Of a stretch of 64,000 nt of DNA, positions 47,616-56,228 are shown piece by piece. The DNA lies in NCBI RefSeq assembly GCF_019400745.1, contig NZ_WJIB01000019.1, forward strand, positions 1-64,000. The letters are read 5' to 3'. A program made the translations under genes and the position numbers. This stretch comes from Cohnella sp. CFH 77786. GTDB taxonomy: Bacteria > Bacillota > Bacilli > Paenibacillales > Paenibacillaceae. Below the pieces are notes generated by a model. The model saw nothing but the letters and a program-made list of their open reading frames with translations, ran no database searches and was not told the DNA's origin. Position 1 is the first letter of the stretch. Each line of letters opens with the position of its first letter.

Positions 47616-48377
47616 TTATCGATCGGGTCCTGTAGGCTGATCGGGCGGGGCTTCGGAGCCTTCGGGGGCTTCTTCGGGGCTCTCGGCTTTCAGCCGGAGC
47701 AGTTCCATGATTTGGCCGTATTCCGTTTCGGTCAAGGAAGGCTTGATCGCATCTCCGATTATCGTCAACTCTTCCTCCGTCAATCCGTCCTCCAAATATC
47801 CCGACAATCGCTCCAATTGCTCCGCGCTCAGCTTGGCCATCACCGTTCGGAGGAGCTGGCGCTGTTCCTCGGTCATGCCCAGAATGTTCGCGCCCCCGTT
47901 CTGAAAGACCGGGACGGAGCCGTCACCGTCCGAAGGGGACGGACTTCCGGACGCTTGCGAGTCCGGGGCGTCCGATTCCGGAGCCGGCGGGCTCGTGTGG
48001 GCGCCGTTTCGGGAGGCCGTATCGGTGTCCGTTTGAGAGTCGCTGCGGCTGTCCGGATTCGGGCTCCCGTCTTCACTCCCTTCCGGCAGGGCGGCGTTCC
48101 CGTTGTCATGCGCGGGTTCTGTAGAGGTCGATTCGGAAGAGGGAGACGGCGGCGCGGCATTATTCTCCTCGGGTTTGGCGGGCGGATTTGCGCCCCACAG
48201 CTTGCCCCAGACGCCGGACAAAGCGAACGGCTGCGTCTGAAGGGGCAGATCCAACTGCTTCAACAGAGATTCCATATAGCTGTTCACGATGTATCCGGTC
48301 GTCCATATGCTGAGAAAACTGAGGAGCAAGGCCGTCGACAGCGTGCGCGCCGCCCAGTTCAACCACCATTTCCACAT
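47616..48377 (-). CDS. hypothetical membrane-anchored protein with disordered centre
   Basis: 253 residues from ATG 48377, after AGGTGAC. One membrane helix (about 10-32: RTLSTALLLSFLSIWTTGYI) is followed by a short extracellular region, then about 110 residues rich in Pro, Ser, Asp, Glu and Thr with no expected fold. A C-terminal helical segment, LGMTEEQRQLLRTVMAKLSA then EQLERLSGYLEDGLTEEELT, completes it. I do not recognise a named family. It is read in the same direction as the M23 peptidase but separated by a terminator and 175 bases. Confidence 0.75.
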   Translation of the reverse strand: MWKWWLNWAARTLSTALLLSFLSIWTTGYIVNSYMESLLKQLDLPLQTQPFALSGVWGKLWGANPPAKPEENNAAPPSPSSESTSTEPAHDNGNAALPEGSEDGSPNPDSRSDSQTDTDTASRNGAHTSPPAPESDAPDSQASGSPSPSDGDGSVPVFQNGGANILGMTEEQRQLLRTVMAKLSAEQLERLSGYLEDGLTEEELTIIGDAIKPSLTETEYGQIMELLRLKAESPEEAPEGSEAPPDQPTGPDR

Positions 48378-48453
48378 GCGGCTGTCACCTGTTTCCATCT
48401 GATTTTCATAGTTTTCAGTATGGGCAAACCTCGATTCTTTTAACCTCTAAAAC

Positions 48454-48484
48454 AAAAAAGCTCTTCCCGTTGAAAGAGAAGAGC
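48454..48484 (-). terminator. terminator of the phosphoesterase operon
   Basis: On the minus strand GCTCTTC and GAAGAGC form a 7-bp stem followed by six T residues (48459-48454), about 45 bases after the metallophosphoesterase stop codon. Confidence 0.8.
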
Positions 48485-48526
48485 GCTGATGAAGTTCCAG
48501 CCGGCTATTCGGCGAACCGGCGATTT

Positions 48527-49381
48527 TTAACGAAACGGATCGTCCACCCGGAATTGCGCGGCTTCCACCCATTTCCCCGTCGAGAAATCCCGGCCTCTTA
48601 CGCGCACGTGGTCGGCATACACCTCGACATAGTAGCCTTGGCTGCCTTCCTTGCGCTCGTCCTCGTCCGTCCAGAGATAGGCGACCGAAGCGGCATTGAA
48701 CATGGCGGGCAGCTTGCCCGCGCCGTCATAATAGGTGAGAGGCGATCCCAATTCCCAATGCCCATGCCCCGTGAAGAGAATGGCTTGGCGATGCTTGGAC
48801 AGAACCCGCTTGAGTTCCTCGTCCTCCGTCACCCCGTACCACTTGTGGGGTTCCACCGTGCCCGCCACCGTGTCCTTTAACGGCTGATGGAGGAAGACGA
48901 AAACCGGTTTGCCAGGAGACGCGTCCTCTCCCAATTTGGCATCCAGCCATGCGAGCTGCTCTTCCGACAGCTTGCAGAACAGCTCCAGCCCTTGCTCCGT
49001 CCCGAGAAAAATAAAATGATAGCCGCAGATCCAATGGTCGTGGTACGCGGCCGTCATCCCCGTAGCCGTAAGGAAGTCGGACAAGCGCGAGCTCCATTCC
49101 CCCAGAGCGACATCGTGGTTGCCCATCGTGAAGTAAAGAGGGGGCAATCGGTCGTTCCAGCGGTTCCAGATTCTCTTCATCTCTTCATATTCTGCCGGAA
49201 AGCCATGGTCGGTAACATCCCCGGCGTGCATGATGCCGCAGCTGCCCGGGGCGTTCTCCGCGATATCCTGAAGCGCCCGCTCCAGATTCAGGTTGTACGG
49301 GTGATTCGGGTCGACGGTGACATGGGTATCCGTGATCACCTGGAAAGAGAGAAGGGGGCGGGTGACATCGGTATGCATCAT
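48527..49381 (-). CDS. calcineurin-like metallophosphoesterase
   Basis: 284 residues from ATG 49381 with a strong AAGGAGG site. The metal-binding motifs are in order: FQVITDTHVTVDPNHPYN (D-x-H), GIMHAGDVTDHGFPAEYEEM (G-D), LYFTMGNHDVALGEWSSRLS (G-N-H-D), VFLHQPL and FTGHGHWELGSPLTYYD (G-H-x-H). This is the full set for a two-metal phosphoesterase, probably acting on phosphodiesters. It is the last gene of an operon with a sugar/glycerol-phosphate-type importer and a HAD phosphatase, which suggests release of phosphate from an imported or surface phosphodiester. Confidence 0.92.
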   Translation of the reverse strand: MMHTDVTRPLLSFQVITDTHVTVDPNHPYNLNLERALQDIAENAPGSCGIMHAGDVTDHGFPAEYEEMKRIWNRWNDRLPPLYFTMGNHDVALGEWSSRLSDFLTATGMTAAYHDHWICGYHFIFLGTEQGLELFCKLSEEQLAWLDAKLGEDASPGKPVFVFLHQPLKDTVAGTVEPHKWYGVTEDEELKRVLSKHRQAILFTGHGHWELGSPLTYYDGAGKLPAMFNAASVAYLWTDEDERKEGSQGYYVEVYADHVRVRGRDFSTGKWVEAAQFRVDDPFR

Positions 49382-49407
49382 GAAACCTCCTTGGACGAAT
49401 GGATGGC

Positions 49408-49731
49408 TCAGTGGCCGCTTCTGCTCACGTTCAAACCGACGACTCCCGCCACGATCACGGCGATCCAGAGCAGGGAGCCGAGAGGCAATTTTTCTTGGAA
49501 AAAGAAATAGCCTGCGAGCGCGATGAGGACGATGCCGATTCCCGACCAGATCGCATATACCGCTGCCACTTCCATGTAGCCGAGCGCGAAGTTCAGGCAC
49601 GTGAAGCTGATTCCGTAAAACAGGAACATGAGCACGGAAGGGACGAGACGCGTAAAGCTTTCCGAGAGCTTCATCGAGATCGTGCCGGACAGCTCGAAGA
49701 AAATCGCCAGGCTTAAGAACAACCAACCCAT
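49408..49731 (-). CDS. small multidrug resistance (SMR/EmrE-type) transporter
   Basis: 107 residues from ATG 49731 (RBS GGGGGAG). Four membrane helices: MGWLFLSLAIFFELSGTISM with the conserved Glu14 that couples protons to drug, VPSVLMFLFYGISFTCLNFA, AAVYAIWSGIGIVLIALAGY and LPLGSLLWIAVIVAGVVGLN. The length and the motif around Glu14 are typical. SMR proteins export cations or guanidinium as antiparallel dimers. It lies inside an importer/phosphatase operon, 14 bases from the HAD gene and 26 from the phosphoesterase, an unusual setting. Confidence 0.93.
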   Translation of the reverse strand: MGWLFLSLAIFFELSGTISMKLSESFTRLVPSVLMFLFYGISFTCLNFALGYMEVAAVYAIWSGIGIVLIALAGYFFFQEKLPLGSLLWIAVIVAGVVGLNVSRSGH

Positions 49732-49745
49732 ACGGCTCCCCCTTT

Positions 49746-50543
49746 TCATGCTTCGTCCTTCTCCGGCATGATCGCAAGCTCCCGGTAGGATCTGATCAGG
49801 GCGTCCGCATCGGGCAATGGCGCTGCGCCTTCCGCTTCGCCTGCGCCGGGGAACGAGATCCCGACGGCGACGGCCGCGCCGGCCGATTTGGCCATGCGCA
49901 TATCCCCGTTCGTATCTCCGATCACGGCGACTTGCGAACCATCCAGAGAGAGCTGGCGGCAGGCCAACAGGGCCATATCGGGATACGGCTTCCCTCGCTC
50001 CACCTGATCCGTGCCGACACATGCGGAGAAATACCCGAGGATGCCGAGCCATTCCAGATGCTTAAGGGCCGACACGGTCTCGTCCGCCGTCACGACCGCC
50101 ATCTTGACCCCGCTCCGGCGGCAGCTCTCCAGGAACGGAACGGCGTCCGGAATCGGACGCACCGCGCGCGTTTCGTCCAGCCGCTCGTCGGCGAACCGCC
50201 TGCTTGCATCGGCAAGGGTCCTGGCTTCCGCCCATGACAGGCCGGCCCGGTATCCGTGCCATGCCAGTATCGTCAGCATGTCGTCAACCGTCCCCATCGC
50301 CAGCGGTCCGCTTCGGTCGTAATCGGTGACCCGCCCGCAGGCGCCATGGAGAGTCCCCCACAGCACGTCGGGGCCGACGCCGAGAGGCGGAAGATTTCTC
50401 GCTTCCAGTAAAGCGGAGAACCGGGCGAGCATTTGCCCGCTCCAGTCCCCCCAGGTGTAAATGAAATCCATCAGCGTTCCATCCTTATCGAACAAAATGC
50501 CTTCGATCCGATAAGTTCTGCCCGCCGCATGCAATACCGGCAT
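49746..50543 (-). CDS. HAD-family hydrolase (phosphoglycolate-phosphatase-like)
   Basis: 265 residues from ATG 50543. Motif I is GILFDKDGTLMDFIYTWGDW (nucleophile Asp), motif II VKMAVVTADETVSALKHLEW, motif III the Lys in ERGKPYPDM and motif IV SQVAVIGDTNGDMRMAKSAG. The helical cap lies between motifs I and II. It dephosphorylates a small phosphate ester. It comes directly after the substrate-binding protein gene (10 bases), so its substrate may be the imported compound, for example a sugar or glycerol phosphate; this is inferred from the operon. Confidence 0.93.
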   Translation of the reverse strand: MPVLHAAGRTYRIEGILFDKDGTLMDFIYTWGDWSGQMLARFSALLEARNLPPLGVGPDVLWGTLHGACGRVTDYDRSGPLAMGTVDDMLTILAWHGYRAGLSWAEARTLADASRRFADERLDETRAVRPIPDAVPFLESCRRSGVKMAVVTADETVSALKHLEWLGILGYFSACVGTDQVERGKPYPDMALLACRQLSLDGSQVAVIGDTNGDMRMAKSAGAAVAVGISFPGAGEAEGAAPLPDADALIRSYRELAIMPEKDEA

Positions 50544-50553
50544 GGCCCGTCAC

Positions 50554-51936
50554 CTACTTGTTCAGCTTGTCCAGCTCGCGCTGCGCGGTCTCTTTGGCCG
50601 CCTTCAGGGCTTCGGCAGCCGGCACGTTGTTGATCTGCACCTTGTCCGCCGCGATCTTGAGCGCATCTGCGATTTTGCCGCCGGTCGGATCGAGGAACGG
50701 CGCGGAGGCATGAGCCGCCTGCTTCAGCGGGATCGTAATCTGCGGATGCGTCTTGCTGAATTCCACGAATGCCGGATCCTGCTGCGCGGATTGGCGAACG
50801 GCGATATAACCGGTGTTCATCGACCAGAAGGCGGTGTTCTCCGGGCTCATGAAGAACTGGAACCATTTGAAGGCCGCTTGCTGTTGCTCCGGGCTTGCCT
50901 TGGCCGGGATACCCGCCATGATCGCCTGCGCGACCGGCTTGCCGGCGCCGACGCCTTCCCAGCCCGGCTGCTCCATCGCGCCAACGATGTTAAAGTCCAG
51001 ATCCCCTTGGTCGCCGCTCGATCCGGTGTATCCGGCTGCCTGGCCTTTCATGACGTCGTCGATCGTTTTGTACCAATACTCCCAGCCCTGTCCGCCGGAG
51101 TGAATGCGCATGATCTTATCTTCATGAATCCATTTGCGGAACAGCTCCCAGGTGTCGACCCATTCCGGCGAATCGATCAGGACGGTTTTGCCGTCGTCGC
51201 TCAGCACTTTGCCGCCTTTGCCCAGCACGGCGTCCATCATGTTCTCGTAACCCCACATCGGCTCCCAGCCGTAAAACGACGTTTTGCCGCCCTGCTTAAC
51301 CGCCATGGTTGCCGCCGCTTTCGCCAGCGCTTCCCACGTGGTCAGATCCTCGGGTTTGAGGTTCGCTTTCTTCAAGGCGTCCTTGCGGTAATACATGACC
51401 TGGGTCGTGCCGTACATCGGCAGGAAATACTGCTTGCCGTCCACTTGTCCCTGCTCGAGGAATGTCGGAATGACATCGCTCTTATTGAAATCGGCCGAAG
51501 CCGCGATCATGTCGTCCATCGGTGCGTAATAGCCTTTGCGCGCCCAATCCACGTTCGCGGAAAGGACTGCGGCGGGAACCGTTCCGGATGCGATGGCCGC
51601 CTGCAGCTTCTTCTCCGTCTCCGAGTAGTCTCCTTGCACGACCGGCTTGACGATCACTTCCTGCTGCGACGAATTGAACTTGTCGATCAGCTTCTGCATG
51701 TTCTCGCCGAGTTTGCCTCCAAGACCATACCAGAACTCGATCGTGACCGGTTCCTTCGCGGCCGAAGGAGAAGCTTCGCTCGCGGACGGGGATTCGGAAG
51801 CGGATGCTTCGGCGGACGCGGAGCCGGACGGCGAAGCGCCGCCGCTCTCGTTCGTGCCCGCATTCTTACCGCAAGCGGTCAGCATCAAAATCGCGGCAAG
51901 AACGAGCCCTACCCAACCTTTTTTCAACGTCATCAT
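50554..51936 (-). CDS. ABC transporter substrate-binding lipoprotein (UgpB-like, extracellular family 1)
   Basis: 460 residues from ATG 51936 (RBS GGAGG). The lipoprotein signal MMTLKKGWVGLVLAAILMLT ends in the lipobox L-T-A-C. A Ser/Ala/Glu-rich tether of about 45 residues precedes the binding domain. TIEFWYGLGGKLGENMQKLI, PMYGTTQVMYYRKDALKKAN and AFWSMNTGYIAVRQSAQQDP resemble the glycerol-3-phosphate and sugar-binding proteins of family 1. It captures a solute for the two permeases encoded just upstream. No ATPase gene is in the operon, so a shared MsmX/UgpC-type ATPase from elsewhere is needed. Confidence 0.93.
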   Translation of the reverse strand: MMTLKKGWVGLVLAAILMLTACGKNAGTNESGGASPSGSASAEASASESPSASEASPSAAKEPVTIEFWYGLGGKLGENMQKLIDKFNSSQQEVIVKPVVQGDYSETEKKLQAAIASGTVPAAVLSANVDWARKGYYAPMDDMIAASADFNKSDVIPTFLEQGQVDGKQYFLPMYGTTQVMYYRKDALKKANLKPEDLTTWEALAKAAATMAVKQGGKTSFYGWEPMWGYENMMDAVLGKGGKVLSDDGKTVLIDSPEWVDTWELFRKWIHEDKIMRIHSGGQGWEYWYKTIDDVMKGQAAGYTGSSGDQGDLDFNIVGAMEQPGWEGVGAGKPVAQAIMAGIPAKASPEQQQAAFKWFQFFMSPENTAFWSMNTGYIAVRQSAQQDPAFVEFSKTHPQITIPLKQAAHASAPFLDPTGGKIADALKIAADKVQINNVPAAEALKAAKETAQRELDKLNK

Positions 51937-52011
51937 CGTGGTTTCCTCCACCTTCGCTTTGGGGTTTTCTTTTTGGTCTCATTTCCTATCCGTTTGTACA
52001 CTCTGCAGATG

Positions 52012-52854
52012 TCAACCTTTGCTGGCGCCTGCCGAGAGGTTTACGCTCTGCATGATCGTCTTCTGGGTCAGCAGGAACAGAGCCAGCAGCGGTACGATCG
52101 TAAAGGCGCTGGCGGCCATAATGAGCGGCCACTTAAGCCCGTAAGCACCCCCTTCCACGAAGAAGCTGCGGAGACCGGCCGACACGAGCTGCAAATCCGG
52201 ATTTTTCGTGATGAGCATCGGCCAGAAGTAATTGTTGTACTGCTCGATGAAGGTAATGAGCGCGAGCACCGCGAACGAAGAGCGGGCCAGCGGGAATAAG
52301 ATCGTCCACAAAATGCGGAAATGGGAGGCACCATCGATTTGACCCGCTTCCACCAGCTCGTGGGACACCTGCAGGAACGCTTGGCGGATCAGAAAAATCG
52401 AAAAGATGCTGACGCAGTTGGAAAGGATGAGCCCCCCGTACGAATCGAGCAGCCCTAATCTGCTCAAGACGATATAACCGGGCAAATAAACGGCGGTGAC
52501 GGGGATCATGTACCCGACGAGAATGAGCGAGGTCAACGCGCCTTTCAGGCGAAACGCCATGTGCGTCAACGCGTAGGCCATCATGCCTGAGTTGATGATT
52601 TGAAGGACGACGATGACTCCCGCGACGACTATGCTGTTAAGCATGTAGCGGGCGAACGGCGCGGCGTTCCACGCATCCGCGAAGTTGCTCCACAAGGGGG
52701 ATTGCGGCCATAACGTCGGCGGAAACCGCCAGATTTCGTCGTTCGTTTTGAGTGCGCTGGTCGCCATCCAATAGAACGGAAAGGCCATGATCAGCGCGGC
52801 TGCAGCGAGCAGCGCATGTGCGGATATGCGGCCAAGCTTTCCCTGATGTTGCAT
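52012..52854 (-). CDS. ABC transporter permease, sugar/glycerol-phosphate type (UgpE-like)
   Basis: 280 residues from ATG 52854. Six membrane helices can be counted. The permease EAA motif is present as ELVEAGQIDGASHFRILWTI then LFPLARSSFAVLALITFIEQ, where it contacts the ATPase. ALTHMAFRLKGALTSLILVG is also typical of MalG/UgpE proteins. It pairs with the upstream permease as a heterodimeric channel. The genes are spaced 28 bases apart in the order permease, permease, binding protein. Confidence 0.94.
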   Translation of the reverse strand: MQHQGKLGRISAHALLAAAALIMAFPFYWMATSALKTNDEIWRFPPTLWPQSPLWSNFADAWNAAPFARYMLNSIVVAGVIVVLQIINSGMMAYALTHMAFRLKGALTSLILVGYMIPVTAVYLPGYIVLSRLGLLDSYGGLILSNCVSIFSIFLIRQAFLQVSHELVEAGQIDGASHFRILWTILFPLARSSFAVLALITFIEQYNNYFWPMLITKNPDLQLVSAGLRSFFVEGGAYGLKWPLIMAASAFTIVPLLALFLLTQKTIMQSVNLSAGASKG

Positions 52855-52882
52855 CGTTTTTCCCTGCCTTTCGATGCGCTTG

Positions 52883-53764
52883 TCAAGCGTAATGCACGGT
52901 GCGGCGGCCGATCCAGAACGAGAGCAGCGACAACAAGACGCAGCCCGCAATCAGCAGGATGGCGACGGAGGAGGCTTCCCCGATTTGGTACGAGTCGAAT
53001 GCCGACAAATAGTAGAAATACAGGATGGTTCGGGTCGAGCCGGCCGGTCCGCCTTGGGTTAGGACATTGATTTGGTCGTAGGCCTGCAGAGCCGAGATGG
53101 TCAGCACGACGAACAGGAAGAACGTGGTCGGCGAGATCAGCGGCAGCGTGACGCGGCGGAACTTGCGCCAGCCGTTCGCCCCGTCCAGTTCGGCCGCTTC
53201 CAAATAATCGGGCGGCACGTTGCCGATCGCCACGAGATAGAAAATCATGCTCCAGCCCGCCGATTTCCAGATGGTCACGAGCAGAATCCCGATAAGCGCC
53301 CAGTTCGGGTCTTCCAGCCAGCGGACTCCTTCCAGCCCGAACAGCCTCAACAGGGTGTTCGCGAGTCCCACTTCGGGTTCGTAGATCCATGACCAGACGA
53401 TCGAGACCGCCACGGTCGGCGTCACCCAAGGAGAGAAGATGAGCGTCCGGTAGACGGCGCCTCCTCTTCGCTTACGGCTCAGCAGCGCGGCGAGGGCCAG
53501 TCCGACCGCCATGATCGGCAGCACGCTTCCGGCGCAAAACAACAGCGTGACGCGCAGCGAATCGTAGAAATCGGGGTTGTCCAGCAAATAGCGGTAGTTG
53601 TCCAGACCTACGAAGGTTTTGTCGGGGCTCATGAAGTCCCATTCCATGAAGCTCAAGTAGATCACGTACCCGAGCGGAATAAACCAGAACAAGGTCAGAG
53701 GAATCATGGCCGGCAAGGTGAACAACAGCGCCTTCAGATCTCCGATCAGCCTCGAAAGTTTCAT
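52883..53764 (-). CDS. ABC transporter permease, sugar/glycerol-phosphate type (UgpA-like)
   Basis: 293 residues from ATG 53764 with TAGGAGGAG immediately upstream. Six membrane helices; the EAA motif is DYLEAAELDGANGWRKFRRV then TLPLISPTTFFLFVVLTISA. LFTLPAMIPLTLFWFIPLGY and FSPWVTPTVAVSIVWSWIYE match the MalF/UgpA type. It is the first gene of the six-gene operon running to the metallophosphoesterase at 48.5 kb. It is divergent from a GbsR-type regulator about 200 bases away, which could control it. Confidence 0.94.
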   Translation of the reverse strand: MKLSRLIGDLKALLFTLPAMIPLTLFWFIPLGYVIYLSFMEWDFMSPDKTFVGLDNYRYLLDNPDFYDSLRVTLLFCAGSVLPIMAVGLALAALLSRKRRGGAVYRTLIFSPWVTPTVAVSIVWSWIYEPEVGLANTLLRLFGLEGVRWLEDPNWALIGILLVTIWKSAGWSMIFYLVAIGNVPPDYLEAAELDGANGWRKFRRVTLPLISPTTFFLFVVLTISALQAYDQINVLTQGGPAGSTRTILYFYYLSAFDSYQIGEASSVAILLIAGCVLLSLLSFWIGRRTVHYA

Positions 53765-53963
53765 TTCTCCTCCTAGAATCCGTTCAATTATTTTTTGCTT
53801 TTGCTATAATATTGAGGTGCGTCAACAGAATTCCCATGAATGTTCAATTTTTATTGTACGTTCATGGTGGGGCGAAATGGTTATTGTTTCGTGATGCCCA
53901 GGTCAAGTTTCTGTAAAATCGCAATCGATTCCGTCATCACGCACGGATACAGGAGGCGCGAAG

Positions 53964-54512
53964 GTGAAGAAAGCCACTTCCGGTAAAATGAATCCCTCAT
54001 CGCGCCGCGAAGAGCTTCGGTTCAAGGTCATCGACGCGATTGCGCAGACGATGGATCTCTACGGCGCCAATTACTCTTTCGGACAGCTCTACGGGATCAT
54101 GTTTTTCGAGGACAAACCGATGACGCTGGAAGAAATGCAGAGCCGCATGAACATGAGCAAAAGCAATATGAGCTATGCGGTCCGTTCGCTGATGGACTCC
54201 AAAATGGTGGCCAAGCTGCCGGAAAAAGAAGAACGGAAAGATCTGTACGCCGCGGAAACGGACTTTTTCCAGGCGTTCCGAAACTTCTTCACGACCAAGC
54301 TGCAGCGGGAGATCGATGTGATGCGCGGTGCGATCGACGCGGTCATTCCGGAGCTATCCGCCGCGATCCTGGACCGGGACACGCCGGAAGAGGAGCGCCG
54401 TCTTTGCCTGGAGGATCTGCACAAGCTCAAACACGCGGTCGGCTACTACGACTGGCTGCAGCAATTCGTCAACGACTTGCAGGCAGGCGTTTATTTCGAG
54501 AAAAAGGAATGA
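53964..54512 (+). CDS. GbsR/MarR-type transcriptional regulator
   Basis: 182 residues from a GTG at 53964, after CAGGAGG. The winged helix (about 25-95) reads QTMDLYGANYSFGQLYGIMF then MTLEEMQSRMNMSKSNMSYA and VRSLMDSKMVAKLPEKEERK, matching GbsR-type proteins. A helical C-terminal part (100-182) has KLKHAVGYYDWLQQFVNDLQ. In Bacillus GbsR senses choline and controls glycine betaine synthesis and uptake genes. No gbsAB genes are nearby, so its target here may be the divergent ABC importer or an unlinked locus. Confidence 0.9.
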   Translation: MKKATSGKMNPSSRREELRFKVIDAIAQTMDLYGANYSFGQLYGIMFFEDKPMTLEEMQSRMNMSKSNMSYAVRSLMDSKMVAKLPEKEERKDLYAAETDFFQAFRNFFTTKLQREIDVMRGAIDAVIPELSAAILDRDTPEEERRLCLEDLHKLKHAVGYYDWLQQFVNDLQAGVYFEKKE

Positions 54513-54515
54513 AAA

Positions 54516-54550
54516 AAAAGCCGTTTTGCCCGGGAAGGCAAACGGCTTTT
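54516..54550. terminator. bidirectional terminator between the GbsR gene and purA
   Basis: AAAAGCCGTTTTGCC pairs with GGCAAACGGCTTTT across a CGGGAA loop. Eight A residues on one side and a T run on the other give a T tract in both directions. Confidence 0.9.
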
Positions 54551-54583
54551 CCTATTCATTTCTGAATTCGTTATCGAGTTTTC

Positions 54584-55867
54584 TTAATAAATCTTGGCCA
54601 CCTGGTTCGTCTGTTCGCGGTTGCGGCCGACGGAGAAGATGGCGATCGGGATGCCGGTCAGCTCGGATACCCGCTGAACGAAGTTGCGCGTCGTCTCCGG
54701 AAGGTCCTCCAGCGTCTTCGCGTTCGAAATGTCCTCGCTCCAGCCCGGCAGCTCCTCGTATACCGCCTCGCATTCGCCGAGAATTTTCAGATTCGCCGGA
54801 TAATGCTCCATCAGCTCGCCGCGATAGCGGTAAGCCGTGCAAATTTTGACCGTTTCCAGACCCGTCAGCACGTCCAGCGAGTTGAGCGACAGGCCCGTAA
54901 TACCGCTCACCCGGCGCGCATGGCGGACGACGACCGTGTCGAACCAGCCGACGCGGCGCGGACGGCCCGTTACCGTGCCGTATTCATGCCCTTTGTCGCG
55001 GATCCATTGGCCGAGCTCGTCGTGCAGCTCCGTCGGGAAAGGTCCGTCGCCTACGCGCGTGGTGTAGGCTTTGGCGACTCCGATGACTTCCCTGATTTTG
55101 GACGGACCGACGCCCGACCCGATGCAGACGCCGCCCGCGGACGGGTTCGAGCTCGTGACGAACGGATAGGTTCCCTGGTCGATATCGAGCATGACGCCTT
55201 GCGCGCCCTCGAACAGCACCTTCTTGCCCGCGTCGATCGCGTCGTTCAGCACGACGGACGTGTCGGTCACGTATGGACGCAGCTGTTCGGCATAACCCAA
55301 ATATTCCGAAATGATGCTTTCCGCGTCCAGCGGCTGGCCCGCGTACATCTGGGTGATGATCTGGTTCTTCTCGGCGATCAGGCGGCGGGCTTTGTCCTTG
55401 AACTCCTCCGCGACCATGAGGTCGGCGATGCGGATGCCGTTGCGCGCCGCTTTGTCCATGTAGGCCGGGCCGATGCCCTTGCGGGTGGTGCCGATTTTAT
55501 TGTCCGCTTTGCGGTCCTCTTCGAGCGCATCCAGAACCAGATGATAAGGCATGATGACGTGCGCGCGGTCGCTGATTTTCAGGTTGTCCGTGGAAAATCC
55601 GTTGTCGTGGATGTATTGGATCTCTTCGACCAGCGCCGCCGGATTGATGACCATTCCGTTCCCGATGACGCAAAGTTTGTTTTCGTTGAAGATTCCGGAC
55701 GGAATCATGGTAAGTTTGTACTTCTTGTTCTGGATCAAAATGGTGTGGCCGGCGTTGTTGCCGCCCTGGTAACGCGCAACGACGTCGGCTTTCTCGGCGA
55801 GAAAATCGGTGATCTTCCCTTTTCCTTCGTCTCCCCACTGCGTCCCCACTACGACGACTGTAGACAA
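54584..55867 (-). CDS. purA: adenylosuccinate synthetase
   Basis: 427 residues from a TTG at 55867 (RBS GGAGGGA), the normal length; longer in-frame starts lack a site. It converts IMP, aspartate and GTP to adenylosuccinate, the first step from IMP to AMP. Family motifs: VVVVGTQWGDEGKGKITDFL (GTP loop), ADVVARYQGGNNAGHTI, GTTRKGIGPAYMDKAARNGI, VLFEGAQGVMLDIDQGTYPF and TGRPRRVGWFD. A pair of PurR-box-like elements lies about 150-190 bases upstream. The gene stands between a GbsR-type regulator and a 51-bp tandem array. Confidence 0.97.
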   Translation of the reverse strand: MSTVVVVGTQWGDEGKGKITDFLAEKADVVARYQGGNNAGHTILIQNKKYKLTMIPSGIFNENKLCVIGNGMVINPAALVEEIQYIHDNGFSTDNLKISDRAHVIMPYHLVLDALEEDRKADNKIGTTRKGIGPAYMDKAARNGIRIADLMVAEEFKDKARRLIAEKNQIITQMYAGQPLDAESIISEYLGYAEQLRPYVTDTSVVLNDAIDAGKKVLFEGAQGVMLDIDQGTYPFVTSSNPSAGGVCIGSGVGPSKIREVIGVAKAYTTRVGDGPFPTELHDELGQWIRDKGHEYGTVTGRPRRVGWFDTVVVRHARRVSGITGLSLNSLDVLTGLETVKICTAYRYRGELMEHYPANLKILGECEAVYEELPGWSEDISNAKTLEDLPETTRNFVQRVSELTGIPIAIFSVGRNREQTNQVAKIY

Positions 55868-56015
55868 GGCAATCCCTCCGTCCGGCGTATGTTCGGCCGC
55901 CGGCATCATAATTCCCCCTCTGCCAACGCCGGGCAACAGGGCATGCGAAGCCCTGCCGCCGAAGGATGGTTCGGGGCATGATTAGTTTATCAATTGACCC
56001 CCGCGAAGTCAACGA

Positions 56016-56059
56016 ATAAACGAACATTTATTGGGTTGATGAAAGTATTATTCGGAAAT
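56016..56059. promoter_or_regulatory. probable PurR box pair upstream of purA
   Basis: Plus strand AAACGAACATT (56018-56028) and minus strand ATTTCCGAATAAT (56059-56047) each match the Bacillus PurBox AWWWCCGAACWWT with one or two differences. They are inverted relative to each other with an 18-base gap, close to the known arrangement. Position and target agree with purine repression of purA. Confidence 0.6.
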
Positions 56060-56228
56060 AATCATGGAATTTTCATGTTCGGACGATTTCGCGCAGATGA
56101 TCTGCCACAAATCCAGTGCATTCGGGATTCAACGGCAAACTTCGTTTCCTTGCACACACCTGGAGTTTTCCCCAAAATGTCCGTTTCCGTACGTGCCCGC
56201 AGCCGAAATGCCGGTATTTGGATTGTAA

